Part shown: in pieces, positions 33,765-42,322 of the stretch
How positions within the stretch are numbered: the first letter of the stretch is position 1
Layout: every line of letters starts with the position of its first letter
Origin: Tabrizicola sp.
Lineage (GTDB): Bacteria; Pseudomonadota; Alphaproteobacteria; Rhodobacterales; Rhodobacteraceae
Direction of reading: 5' to 3'
Assembly (NCBI RefSeq): GCF_022842145.1
Contig: NZ_JALHQD010000001.1
Coordinates: 750,127-814,126 of the forward strand
DNA length: 64,000 bases
Position numbers and translations under genes: made by a program
The notes under the pieces: model-generated
What the model was told of the DNA's origin: nothing
The model's database searches: none
What the model saw: only the letters and a program-made list of their open reading frames with translations

Positions 33765-35402
33765 CTATTTCAAGCTGTCGTTCAGCCCCGGATCCAGCGG
33801 GAACGCGACCCGGATCATCAGCCCTTCGGGTCTGTAATCCCGGTGCAGACTGCCGGACAATTCCCCGTTGAGGCTGGCCTCGATCAGGCGGGAACCGAAA
33901 CCCGATCCGTTCGCCGGTGCCGGCGAAACGCCTTCGAAGCGCTCCTGCCACTCCAGGTCGATCCAGGGTTTCCCGGCCTCGGCCCGCAAGGACCAGCGGA
34001 TCTGAAGCCCCGATCCAGCGGCGGAGAGTCCGCCGTATTTCATTGCGTTGGTCAGAAGCTCGTGGACGACCAGGGCAAAGGCGTGAGCCTGGCGTTCGTT
34101 CAGGCGAACCGGAGGACCGTCCACCAGATGCTCGACTTCGGTTGCATCCAGGCTTTGCTGAAGTTCGTTGACCAGAACCGAGCGCAGGTCCGCCTGCGCG
34201 ACCGCTGATCCCGCAAGAATTTCCTGCACTACCGACATGGCCTGCAGGCGGGAATCGAAGGCGGCGGTGAAGGCTTTGACGTCGGTTGCCCCACGGGCGC
34301 TTTGCCGCGAGATCGACTGGATGCGTGCGATATGGTTCTTGATCCGGTGCTTCATCTCTTGCAGCAGAAGCTCGCGGTAGTCCGCCTCACGCGAAGCGGC
34401 GGCGGCGACGGCCCGGGCTTGAAGCGCCTCTTTCTGGCGGGACGCGACCGCATAGGCGGCCGCAGCGGCAAAGAGGAAGCTGGTGAGGCCCAGAAGCACG
34501 CTGTCGATGTGCTGGACCTGACCCATGCTGGCCTTGTCGGCCCAGACATCGAACGTCCATTTCCGGCCCAGGATCGGAATGCTTCGGCTGTGGTGAAGGG
34601 GCCGGGCCCCCGCCGCCGCGCTGTTGTCGAAAACCGGCACCTCTGGCACGTCCGCATCGACGATCCGCAGGGCGACGGGCAAAGCTGGTCCCACGGACAG
34701 CGCCGCGCGGATGAGGTCGCCGCCACGGAACGGCGCGAAGACGAAGCCGGACACCGGCCGGGAATCGATGCCCTCCTGCCGTGCAACATCCTGGAAGGGG
34801 AGGTAGATCAGGAACCCGGTCTGCTTGTCCTTGGTGATCTCTTGCACGAGCTGGACGGGTGCGGTGATCTGCGCATCCCCGCTTGCGATCGCCAGGTCCA
34901 TTGCCGCCCGCCGCAGGGGTTCGGAATACATGTCAAACCCCAATGCCGCGGCATTGCGGATGTTCTGGGGTTCAAGAAGCACGATCGGCGTCCGCCAGGA
35001 CTGCGGGGAGTCGGGGTGAAGTTCGATGTCCAGACCGTAGTGCCGTCGGATTTCTTCTTCCGCCAGCGCGGTATCGGTGTCGGCGATCATCCGGGCAAAG
35101 CCGATCCCCTGGACCCCCGAGAGCTCGGTCACGATATCGACCGAGGACAGGAAGCGCAGGAATTCGTCCCGAACCACCCTGTCGCGGGTGGCGGACAAGA
35201 GCCCACGGGCGGCCCGCAGGACGACGATATGCTGCTGAAGGCGTGACTCCACCCGGTCGATTGCCAGGTCCGCAACGCGAACGAACTCGGCCTCAAGCTG
35301 GCGCTCGTTTCCGGTGTAGACGGCCAAGGTAACCGCAAGACCGGACAGGAACGCCAGAAGGAAGACCAGTTTCGGAAGCTGCGCGGCAATCAGGCCTTTC
35401 AA
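33765..35402 (-). CDS. CHASE-domain HWE histidine kinase
   Basis: A 545-residue membrane sensor kinase. Helix about 9-29, extracytoplasmic CHASE domain about 70-250 (LSGVQGIGFARM, GFDMYSEPLRRAAMD, GFLIYLPFQ), second helix about 303-322, then an HWE kinase core: H352 in LLQEMKHRIKNHIARIQSI, N-box HELLTNAMKYG at 447-457, and the WxE motif LEWQER. CHASE domains sense small ligands such as adenine-type or peptide signals. The ATPase boxes are intact, unlike those of the ecfG-linked kinase. No response regulator lies in the operon; a Crp gene is 15 bases upstream. Confidence 0.9.
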   Translation of the reverse strand: MKGLIAAQLPKLVFLLAFLSGLAVTLAVYTGNERQLEAEFVRVADLAIDRVESRLQQHIVVLRAARGLLSATRDRVVRDEFLRFLSSVDIVTELSGVQGIGFARMIADTDTALAEEEIRRHYGLDIELHPDSPQSWRTPIVLLEPQNIRNAAALGFDMYSEPLRRAAMDLAIASGDAQITAPVQLVQEITKDKQTGFLIYLPFQDVARQEGIDSRPVSGFVFAPFRGGDLIRAALSVGPALPVALRIVDADVPEVPVFDNSAAAGARPLHHSRSIPILGRKWTFDVWADKASMGQVQHIDSVLLGLTSFLFAAAAAYAVASRQKEALQARAVAAAASREADYRELLLQEMKHRIKNHIARIQSISRQSARGATDVKAFTAAFDSRLQAMSVVQEILAGSAVAQADLRSVLVNELQQSLDATEVEHLVDGPPVRLNERQAHAFALVVHELLTNAMKYGGLSAAGSGLQIRWSLRAEAGKPWIDLEWQERFEGVSPAPANGSGFGSRLIEASLNGELSGSLHRDYRPEGLMIRVAFPLDPGLNDSLK

Positions 35403-35417
35403 TTCGGCGCTCGTCGG

Positions 35418-36152
35418 TCAGAGGATCGGCCGTACATCTTCCTTCTCCATGTCAACAAGCGCGATCTGTGAAAGCTGGACGTGCTCCAGCATTTCAAGAC
35501 GCCGACCGGCAAGCCGCACCAGCCCCGCATTGCGCAGGGCCACGAGCACGCGGTTGGTATGCACCACCGAAAGGCCAAGCGCATCGGAAAGGTCGTGTTG
35601 CCGGAAGGGAAACGGGACCGAGCCGTCCTGCTCCATACCAAGTGCGACAAGACGCCGCCAGATCCGGACCAGGGCCCAGGCGATGCGTTGCGTCGCATCG
35701 CGCTGGCCGAGGGTGGCTACCGTCTCGCCCAGAAAATGCTCTTCGACCGCAGCGATCCAGGTCAGGTCGTAGGCGCGCGAGGGCTGGTTCCGGAAAAGCT
35801 CCCACACCCGTTCCCGCGGGAAAGTGCACAGGACGGTTTCCGTCACGGCGGTCACCGTGTGACGCGCCTGGCCCATGATGCCCGATTGCAGCCCGACGAG
35901 GTCTCCCGGAAAGACGAAGCTGATCACCTGGCGCTGTCCTGTTTCCAGCATCATCGACCGGACGGCCATTCCGGACAGCACCGTGTAAAGCGACGCCGCC
36001 TGATGACCCTGCAGGATGATGTCGCCCCCTGCCGGCACCACCCGCTCGCCCGCCTTGAAGCGGCGCTGGAAGGCAAGTTCGCTTTCGGTCATCGGAACGA
36101 ACAGCGGCCGGCAGCGCAGCGGACAGTCTAGGCAATCTGTCGCTTCTGCCAT
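35418..36152 (-). CDS. Crp/Fnr family transcription regulator with N-terminal cysteine motif
   Basis: A 244-residue regulator: cyclic-nucleotide-binding fold (about 20-140, GDIILQGHQAASLYTVLSG, VFPGDLVGLQ), dimer helix and winged helix-turn-helix (HDLSDALGLSVVHTNRVLVAL). The N-terminus has C7, C10 and C14 (DCLDCPLRC), and C109 aligns with the position of the fourth iron-sulfur ligand of FNR. FNR spacing is CX2CX5C; here it is CX2CX3C, so a cluster is possible but unproven. It is divergent from the degenerate receiver gene and precedes the CHASE kinase. Confidence 0.87.
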   Translation of the reverse strand: MAEATDCLDCPLRCRPLFVPMTESELAFQRRFKAGERVVPAGGDIILQGHQAASLYTVLSGMAVRSMMLETGQRQVISFVFPGDLVGLQSGIMGQARHTVTAVTETVLCTFPRERVWELFRNQPSRAYDLTWIAAVEEHFLGETVATLGQRDATQRIAWALVRIWRRLVALGMEQDGSVPFPFRQHDLSDALGLSVVHTNRVLVALRNAGLVRLAGRRLEMLEHVQLSQIALVDMEKEDVRPIL

Positions 36153-36248
36153 CAGGTTTCCTTCCGTCGTTCATCACAGGTTAATGCGCCTGTCGCGATA
36201 CACCTTCATGGTCGGGTCTCAGAAGGTCAACGAGCCAAGGGCAATTCA

Positions 36249-36593
36249 TTGAAGAACAGGTACTACGTCGTCGAACCCGACAAGATTGTCGCGGACGATC
36301 TTGCCCATGCGATTCGGGTGCATGACCCCGCTGCAGAGGTCATCGTGTTTCACGAGCCGGACGCCGTGCTGGATGTTCTGGACGAACAACCGCCGACGGC
36401 CGTGCTGCTGAACCACAATCCGCGCGGATTCCGCCGGACGAAGGTCGGCCTTGCCTTGCAGGAACTGCGCGTGCCCTACGCGTTCAGCGGGCTGCTGAGC
36501 GAGGCTGAAGCGGATGGGGCAGAGATCCTGCCAACTCCGTTCACCGAAAACAGCGTCGCCAACGTTCTGCGCCGGATGGTGCCCGAGGACTAG
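36249..36593 (+). CDS. Degenerate receiver-domain protein
   Basis: A 114-residue protein starting at TTG (AAGG eight bases upstream; no ATG near). It follows the receiver-domain pattern: YYVVEPDKIVADDL in the first strand and helix, TAVLLNHNPRG where DxxLPG is expected, and LPTPFTENSVANVL where KPF is expected. The phosphoacceptor Asp appears as N55 and the conserved Lys as Thr, so it cannot be phosphorylated normally. Such pseudo-receivers often bind partner kinases. It is divergent from the Crp/Fnr gene. Confidence 0.68.
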   Translation: MKNRYYVVEPDKIVADDLAHAIRVHDPAAEVIVFHEPDAVLDVLDEQPPTAVLLNHNPRGFRRTKVGLALQELRVPYAFSGLLSEAEADGAEILPTPFTENSVANVLRRMVPED

Positions 36594-36746
36594 TGGACCA
36601 CGGTCCGGCATGACAGAATCCCTGCCATCAAGGTCGGCGACAGATCGTAGGGGTCGCAGACTGGCATTGCGGCGGACCGCTTGGTGCAGCAAAGTCGGAA
36701 ACGATCGGCGCCGACGGAACGCCTGCCCAAAGTTCAGGGAGATGAC

Positions 36747-37613
36747 ATGCGATATCACACACCAACCAGCTTTGCGGATGCCGCGGTCATAGCCGCGGCG
36801 GCCACGGGCACTCTGCGCTTTCTGGCGGGCGGAACGGACGTCCTGGTGCAGATGCGCGCAGGCGTGGTGCAGCCCGACGATCTGATCGACCTCAAGCATA
36901 TTCCCGGCGTGGACGAGATCGAGCAGACGCCCGACGGCGGCTGGAAGATCGGCATCGCGGTGCCGGGCATCGTGCTGGGCGCGCATGATGCGCTGGTGCG
37001 CGACTGGCCGGGCGTGGTCGAAGGGATGAACCTGGTCGGTTCGACGCAGGTGCAGGGCCGGGCGACGCTGGCAGGAAACCTGTGCAACGGCTCGCCCGCC
37101 GCGGATTCGGTGCCGGGACTGATTGCCGCCGGTGCGACAGTGACCGTCACGGGGCCGAACGGATCCCGGGAAGTCCCGGTTGAACAGGTGCCTGCGGGAC
37201 CGGGGCGTACCAATCTGGCGAAGGGCGAGGTGGTTTCCCGGATCACCCTGCCACCGCGCGGGAAGAACGGGGGCGACTGCTATCTGCGCTTCATTCCGCG
37301 GACCGAGATGGACATTGCCGTCGTCGGCTGCGCTGTCAGCCTGCGGCTGGACGGAGACAGGATCGTCGAGGCGCGGGTTGCGCTGGGGGCCGTGGCCCCG
37401 ACAGTGATCCTGTCCGACGCGGCGGCCAAGGCGATCATCGGCACCACGCTGGACGATGCGGCTTTGGCCGCGCTGACCAAGGCGGCACAGGCCGAGGCGA
37501 AGCCGATTTCGGACAAGCGCGGCACCAAGGAATTCCGGATCGAAGTGGCGGGCGTGCTGGCCCGCCGGGCGGCCAAGATCGCCTATGACCGGGCGAAAGG
37601 ATTGACCAAATGA
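36747..37613 (+). CDS. Molybdenum hydroxylase FAD subunit (CoxM-like)
   Basis: A 288-residue medium subunit of the xanthine dehydrogenase family. FAD-binding motifs are AGGTD at 27-31 and TLAGNLCNGSPAAD at 107-120. The C-terminal part (about 180-285) is the CO dehydrogenase flavoprotein C-terminal domain. It passes electrons from the 2Fe-2S subunit to an acceptor. AGGGA lies six bases before the ATG. First gene of a four-gene operon. Confidence 0.92.
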   Translation: MRYHTPTSFADAAVIAAAATGTLRFLAGGTDVLVQMRAGVVQPDDLIDLKHIPGVDEIEQTPDGGWKIGIAVPGIVLGAHDALVRDWPGVVEGMNLVGSTQVQGRATLAGNLCNGSPAADSVPGLIAAGATVTVTGPNGSREVPVEQVPAGPGRTNLAKGEVVSRITLPPRGKNGGDCYLRFIPRTEMDIAVVGCAVSLRLDGDRIVEARVALGAVAPTVILSDAAAKAIIGTTLDDAALAALTKAAQAEAKPISDKRGTKEFRIEVAGVLARRAAKIAYDRAKGLTK

Positions 37614-38086
37614 GCAAGATTCACGTCTCGACCATCGTCAACGGCGATCCGGTCGAATTTCTGGCGAACCCGCGCGAAACCCTGCTGGACGCCCTGCGCA
37701 ACCAGCTGGACCTGACCGGCACCAAGGAAGGCTGCGGCACCGGCGATTGCGGCGCTTGCTCCGTTGTCGTCGATGGGACGCTGGTCTGCTCGTGTCTGAT
37801 GCTGGCGGCCGAGGCCAATGGCAAGAAGGTCGAAACCATCGAGGGTATGGCAGGCGAAGAGCTGCACCCGCTGCAGCGCAAGTTCATCGAACATGCGGCC
37901 CTGCAGTGCGGCTATTGCACTCCGGGCATTCTGGTGGCGGCGAAGGCTTTGCTGGAGCGGAACCCGGACCCCACCGATACCGAGGTGCGCTACTGGCTGG
38001 CCGGGAACCTGTGCCGCTGCACGGGCTATGACAAGATAATCCGGGCCGTGCAGGACGCGGCTGCGGAAATGCGGGGGGCAGCGTAA
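37610..38086 (+). CDS. Molybdenum hydroxylase 2Fe-2S subunit (CoxS-like)
   Basis: A 158-residue iron-sulfur subunit with two 2Fe-2S clusters. The plant-ferredoxin cluster uses C42, C47, C50 and C60 (EGCGTGDCGAC). The second uses C100, C103, C135 and C137 (QCGYC and LCRC). It links the molybdenum and FAD subunits. It overlaps the FAD gene by 4 bases and shares one base with the large-subunit gene (TAATG). Confidence 0.94.
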   Translation: MSKIHVSTIVNGDPVEFLANPRETLLDALRNQLDLTGTKEGCGTGDCGACSVVVDGTLVCSCLMLAAEANGKKVETIEGMAGEELHPLQRKFIEHAALQCGYCTPGILVAAKALLERNPDPTDTEVRYWLAGNLCRCTGYDKIIRAVQDAAAEMRGAA

Positions 38087-40335
38087 TGGCGCGCGATGAT
38101 GTGAAGACCGGATACAAGCTGATCGGTACCCGCCCCAACCGTCCGGACGGGCTGGACAAGGTGACGGGCCGAGCGCGCTATGGGGCTGACTTCTCCCTTC
38201 CGGGGATGCTGCATGCCGCCGTGGTGCGCTCGCCCCATGCCCATGCGCGGATCGTGAAGATCGATGCGTCGAAGGCTCTGGCGCTGGACGGCGTGAAGGC
38301 CGTGGTCACGCGCGCCGACCTGCCGACGGGACTGACGGGTGAGGATTTGAACCTGCAGGACAATACGCTGGCCGGTGAAAGGGCGCTGTACGACGGACAT
38401 GCGGTCGCAGCTGTTGCGGCGACCTCGGCGCTTCTGGCGCAGGACGCGGCGCGTCTGATCGAGGTGACCTATGAGGTCCTGCCGCATGTGACCGACGTCG
38501 ATGCGGCGATGGCCCCGGGGGCTCCGGTCATCCGCGAAGGCGTGGCGGACTTTTCTGTGCCGGAAGGCATGCACGGCAACGTCGCCCGTTACATGGAGTT
38601 CGGGCATGGCGACGTCGAGGCGGGCTTTGCCGCCGCCGACATCGTGCGCGAACATACCTACAAGACCGAAGCGACCCACCAAGGCTACATCGAACCGCAC
38701 GCCTGCGTCGGCCAGATGGGCGAGGACGGGCGTGGCGAGATGTGGGTCTGCACGCAGGGCCACTGGTACATCCGCCGGATGAGCGCGGCGGTCCTTGGGA
38801 TCGACGCGGCGAACCTGCGGGTCACGCCGTCCGAAATTGGCGGCGGCTTCGGCGGCAAGACCACGATCTTCATGGAGCCGCTGTCTCTGGCCCTGTCCCG
38901 GAAAGCGGGCGGGCGTCCGGTGAAGCTGGTGATGAGCCGGTCCGAGGTTCTGCGCGCGACGGGGCCGACGGCCTCGGCGTCGATGGACGTCAAGCTGGGG
39001 ATGAAGAGCGACGGCACGATCACCGCCGGTCAGGTCTATTTCCGGATGCAGGGCGGGGCTTTTCCCGGCATGTCCCCCATCGGCGAGGCGCTGCCTTGTG
39101 CCTTTGCCTGCTACGACATTCCGGCCTTGAAGCATGAGGCCGTGGAAGTCATCGCCAACCGTCCGAAAGCGGCAGCCTATCGCGCCCCGGGCTCGCCCAT
39201 GGCGGCCTTCGCGGTGGAAAGCCTTGTCGACGAGATGTGCCGCGAGCTGAAGCTGGACCCGATCGCGGTGCGGCTGAAGAACGGCGCAACCAACGGTTCA
39301 AAGTCCAGCTATGGGCCGGTCTACAACGTGATCGGTCTGAAAGAGACGCTGGAGGCCGCGAAGGATCACCTCAATTACACGGTTCCGCTGGGCCCGAACC
39401 AGGGCCGCGGCGTTGCCTCGGGCTTCTGGTTCAACCACGGCGGCGAGACCTCGGTCACTCTGGCGGTTGGCGAGGACGGGACGGCGACGGTGATGATCGG
39501 CACGCCCGACATCGGCGGCAGCCGTGCCTCCATCGGACTGATGGTCGCCGAGACGCTGGGCATCCCGTACGAAAACGTCCGGGTGAACGTGGTGGAAACC
39601 GGCGCTTTGGGCGTCAACGAACCCACCCACGGCAGCCGGGCGACCTTTGCCAGCGGCAAGGCGGCGGTGGAAGCCGCACGGCATGCGATGACCGAAATGT
39701 GCCGTCGCGCGGCTGCGGACTGGGGCATCGACCCGGAAGCCGTCGAATGGAAAGACGGCGCGGCGCATCCCGCTGGCCCGAACGCGGGCAAGTTCCCGCC
39801 CATGACCATCGGCGAGATCGGGTCCAAGATGGGCTCGACCGGGGGGCCGATCTCGGGCCACCACGAGGTGACGGCCGAGGGTGTCGGGGCCAGCTTTGGC
39901 ACGCACGTGGTCGATGTCGAGGTGGACCCGGAGACGGGGCGGACCACGATCCTGCGCTACCTCGTGGTGCAGGATGCCGGGACGGCGATCCATCCGGCAT
40001 ACGTCGAGGGGCAGTACCAAGGCGGGGCTGCACAGGGCATCGGCTGGGCGCTGAACGAGGAATACGTCTACGGCGCCGACGGTCGGCTGCAGAACCCGAT
40101 CTTCCTGGACTACCGCGTTCCCGTCGCAAGCGACCTGCCGATGATCGACACGGTGATCATCGAGGTTCCGAACCCCGGTCACCCCTACGGTGTGCGTGGC
40201 GTGGGCGAGACGGGGATCACCCCGCCCCTGCCCGCCGTCGCATCTGCCATCGCCGGGGCAACTGGCGCGCGTATCCGCAGCCTGCCCTGCTCTCCGCCCA
40301 AGGTGCTGGCGGCGATCATGGCGGCACGGGCGTAA
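38086..40335 (+). CDS. Molybdenum hydroxylase large subunit, xanthine-dehydrogenase family
   Basis: A 749-residue subunit carrying the molybdopterin-cytosine dinucleotide cofactor. IGGGFGGKT lies at about 251-259, AYRAPG at 364-369, and catalytic Glu708 in RGVGETGITPP. The loop reads AYRAPG, not the AYRCSF of true CO dehydrogenases, so this is a hydroxylase of an unknown aromatic, heterocyclic or aldehyde substrate. Physically next to hydroxyproline-type genes but separated by a regulator on the other strand. Followed three bases later by a MoaD-like gene. Confidence 0.92.
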   Translation: MARDDVKTGYKLIGTRPNRPDGLDKVTGRARYGADFSLPGMLHAAVVRSPHAHARIVKIDASKALALDGVKAVVTRADLPTGLTGEDLNLQDNTLAGERALYDGHAVAAVAATSALLAQDAARLIEVTYEVLPHVTDVDAAMAPGAPVIREGVADFSVPEGMHGNVARYMEFGHGDVEAGFAAADIVREHTYKTEATHQGYIEPHACVGQMGEDGRGEMWVCTQGHWYIRRMSAAVLGIDAANLRVTPSEIGGGFGGKTTIFMEPLSLALSRKAGGRPVKLVMSRSEVLRATGPTASASMDVKLGMKSDGTITAGQVYFRMQGGAFPGMSPIGEALPCAFACYDIPALKHEAVEVIANRPKAAAYRAPGSPMAAFAVESLVDEMCRELKLDPIAVRLKNGATNGSKSSYGPVYNVIGLKETLEAAKDHLNYTVPLGPNQGRGVASGFWFNHGGETSVTLAVGEDGTATVMIGTPDIGGSRASIGLMVAETLGIPYENVRVNVVETGALGVNEPTHGSRATFASGKAAVEAARHAMTEMCRRAAADWGIDPEAVEWKDGAAHPAGPNAGKFPPMTIGEIGSKMGSTGGPISGHHEVTAEGVGASFGTHVVDVEVDPETGRTTILRYLVVQDAGTAIHPAYVEGQYQGGAAQGIGWALNEEYVYGADGRLQNPIFLDYRVPVASDLPMIDTVIIEVPNPGHPYGVRGVGETGITPPLPAVASAIAGATGARIRSLPCSPPKVLAAIMAARA

Positions 40336-40337
40336 GC

Positions 40338-40583
40338 ATGGCGAAGGTCCATCTCTGGGCCAGCCTGCGGCGGTTCGCCGATGGGCAAGAGGTGGTGGAG
40401 GTGGACGCCGCGACCGTGGGACAGATGATGGATGCGCTTGAACGGGCGCATCCGGGTCTGGGCCCCGCGATCAAGGCCGGGCTCTCGGTGGCGGTGGATG
40501 GCGAGGTCATCGCGAACAACCGGGCCGCACCCGTCGGGCCGCAAAGCGAGGTCTACCTGCTGCAACGCCTGAAGGGCGGCTAG
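40338..40583 (+). CDS. MoaD/ThiS-family sulfur carrier protein
   Basis: An 81-residue ubiquitin-fold protein ending in GG (LQRLKGG). Its pattern VHLWASLRRFADGQEVVEVDA and VYLLQRLKGG is that of MoaD, whose C-terminal glycine is thiocarboxylated and donates sulfur to molybdopterin. Placed directly behind the molybdenum hydroxylase subunits, it probably serves their cofactor. Its stop interlocks with that of the GntR gene at CTAG. Confidence 0.85.
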   Translation: MAKVHLWASLRRFADGQEVVEVDAATVGQMMDALERAHPGLGPAIKAGLSVAVDGEVIANNRAAPVGPQSEVYLLQRLKGG

Positions 40584-41299
40584 GCCGCGGGCCCCAGCGA
40601 CGCGAAAGGCGCGTCCTTCAGGTAGTTCTGCTTCATGTAGCTGATGAAGTTGTCCCGGAACTGCCGTGTGTGGGCATGGGCCAGCGCGTCCGCGCGGACC
40701 ACATCCCGGTCGCGGATGGCGGCCAGCATCTCGTCATGTTCGTCGGTCAGAAGGATCTCGCCGTCGCCTTGCTCCAGATAGGCGAAATGCAGGTGCAGCA
40801 TCCGGCGGCCCTGGTTCAGCAGGCGCTCGTAGAAGGCGGACAGGTAGGGGTTCCGTCCGGCATGGGCGATGGCCATGTGGAAGTTCATGTTCGCCTCGGA
40901 CATCGCCAAGTGTTCGCCCTTCGACACCGAGGCCACGAACTCCTTCTGCCGCCGCGCGATGGTCTTTAGGTCCAGGTCCGTCCGCAACTCTGCCGCCAGA
41001 CGCGTGTTCATCCGCTGCGCGACGTCCAGTGCCTCGACGTATTTCGGGAAGCTTTGCAGGTCGATCGGCGCAACGACGGTGGAGCGGTTGGAGAGCGTCA
41101 CCACCAGATCGTCGCCAGCCAGCCGGATCAGCGCCTCGCGCACCGGCGACCGGGACATGCCGAAACGCTCGGCCAATGAGGTTTCGTCCAGCACCGCGCC
41201 GGGTTCGAGGTCGAGCGACAGGATCTCGTCGCGCAGGGTTTCGTAGGCGAACTTGACCCCGGTCCCCTTGACGCGTTTCGGTTCCGTTTCGTCGCGCAT
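40580..41299 (-). CDS. GntR family regulator (FCD-type)
   Basis: A 239-residue regulator: winged helix (about 15-80, LAERFGMSRSPVREALIRL) and an all-helical FCD ligand domain (about 95-225) with the histidines expected to bind a metal (FHMAIAHAG, TDEHDEMLAAI, HAHTRQFRD). AAGGGG lies seven bases before the ATG. It is divergent from the DHDPS-family gene and is the obvious candidate regulator of the hydroxyproline-type operon. Confidence 0.9.
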   Translation of the reverse strand: MRDETEPKRVKGTGVKFAYETLRDEILSLDLEPGAVLDETSLAERFGMSRSPVREALIRLAGDDLVVTLSNRSTVVAPIDLQSFPKYVEALDVAQRMNTRLAAELRTDLDLKTIARRQKEFVASVSKGEHLAMSEANMNFHMAIAHAGRNPYLSAFYERLLNQGRRMLHLHFAYLEQGDGEILLTDEHDEMLAAIRDRDVVRADALAHAHTRQFRDNFISYMKQNYLKDAPFASLGPAA

Positions 41300-41372
41300 G
41301 GCGAACCCCTTGGCAGTTGTGGTCCAAGCATAGCCGATGGGGGGTATCAAGTCGACACGGTACATTCTGGGT

Positions 41373-41401
41373 TTGACATGTCGTCACTCTGTCGCCATGT
41401 T
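41373..41401 (+). promoter_or_regulatory. Possible sigma-70-type promoter with overlapping palindrome
   Basis: TTGACA, 17 bases, CATGTT lies about 34 bases before the DHDPS-family ATG. The -35 overlaps the perfect palindrome GACATGTC, a possible GntR operator. The -10 is weak. Confidence 0.4.
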
Positions 41402-41434
41402 GCGCACCATTCGTTGCCCCGAGAGGAACCTGAA

Positions 41435-42319
41435 ATGCTGAAGCTGTCCGGTGTGCTGCCCGCACTTGTCACGCCATTTGATCCCCAGGATCAGATCGAC
41501 TTTGCAGCGTTCAAGATGCATCTGACCGCCCTGCGCGCGGCGGGCGTTTCGGGCTGGGTGCCCTGCGGGTCTTCGGGCGAATACAACCTGATGAGCGACG
41601 ACGAGCGTGATCAGGTCCTGCGCTTTGTCAAAGACTTCGCCAAGCCGGGCGAGACGCTGATCGCCGGAACCAACGCGCCGTCGACTGCCGGCGTGATCGC
41701 CAACACACAGCGCGCCAAGGACTTGGGCTATCACGCCGTGCTGCTTGCCGTGCCGTTCTACACCAAACCTACGCAAGCCGAAATCATTCGCCATTTCAAT
41801 GCGGTGATCGACGCGACGGACATGAACATCGTCCTTTACTCCTACCCCGGCAAGGACGGGGTCGAGATCGAGCATGAGGCGCTGGACGCGTTGGCCGACA
41901 ACCCGCGGATCATCGGGATCAAGGAAAGCTCGGGGGTCCTGCAGCGCGCCATCGGGATTTCACAGCGTTATGCGGGCCGGATTCAGCTGGTCTCCGGTTC
42001 CGACGACATCGCGTGGGACTTCATGCACTGGGGTGCGGACAGCTGGATCTGCGGGCCGGCAAACTGCATGGCGAAACCGGTCTGCGAGATGGACGCGGCC
42101 TTCCGGGCGGGCGACCATGCCCGCGCGAAAGAGATCATGCAGGCGGTCTGGCCCGCGATGAACGTGCTTGAATCGGGCAAGTTCGTGCAGAAGCTGAAGT
42201 ACGGATGCGAATTGCAGGGCACGCCGGTCGGTGGCTGCCGGATGCCCTTCGGCCCCCTGACCGACGCCGAAAAGGCCGAGTTCGCGGCGGCGATGCAGCC
42301 GATCCTGAACTGGAAGTAA
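41435..42319 (+). CDS. DHDPS-family lyase, probable pyrroline-4-hydroxy-2-carboxylate deaminase
   Basis: A 294-residue (beta/alpha)8 enzyme of the dihydrodipicolinate synthase/N-acetylneuraminate lyase family. Schiff-base K163 is in IGIKESSG; Y135 in LYSYPG is the catalytic tyrosine; CGSSGEY replaces the usual GTTGE. Neighbours argue against lysine synthesis: a D-amino-acid oxidase-like gene and a proline-racemase-superfamily gene follow. In known hydroxyproline operons this family member makes alpha-ketoglutarate semialdehyde. Alternative: a 2-keto-3-deoxy-arabonate dehydratase of the same fold. Confidence 0.82.
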   Translation: MLKLSGVLPALVTPFDPQDQIDFAAFKMHLTALRAAGVSGWVPCGSSGEYNLMSDDERDQVLRFVKDFAKPGETLIAGTNAPSTAGVIANTQRAKDLGYHAVLLAVPFYTKPTQAEIIRHFNAVIDATDMNIVLYSYPGKDGVEIEHEALDALADNPRIIGIKESSGVLQRAIGISQRYAGRIQLVSGSDDIAWDFMHWGADSWICGPANCMAKPVCEMDAAFRAGDHARAKEIMQAVWPAMNVLESGKFVQKLKYGCELQGTPVGGCRMPFGPLTDAEKAEFAAAMQPILNWK

Positions 42320-42322
42320 GCC

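Noticed and set aside
38086-40335. Large molybdenum subunit as aerobic CO dehydrogenase
   Set aside because: The active-site loop is AYRAPG rather than AYRCSF, so CO oxidation is not supported.
41435-42319. DHDPS-family gene as dapA of lysine synthesis
   Set aside because: Neighbouring oxidase, epimerase and GntR genes and the altered CGSSGE motif indicate catabolism.
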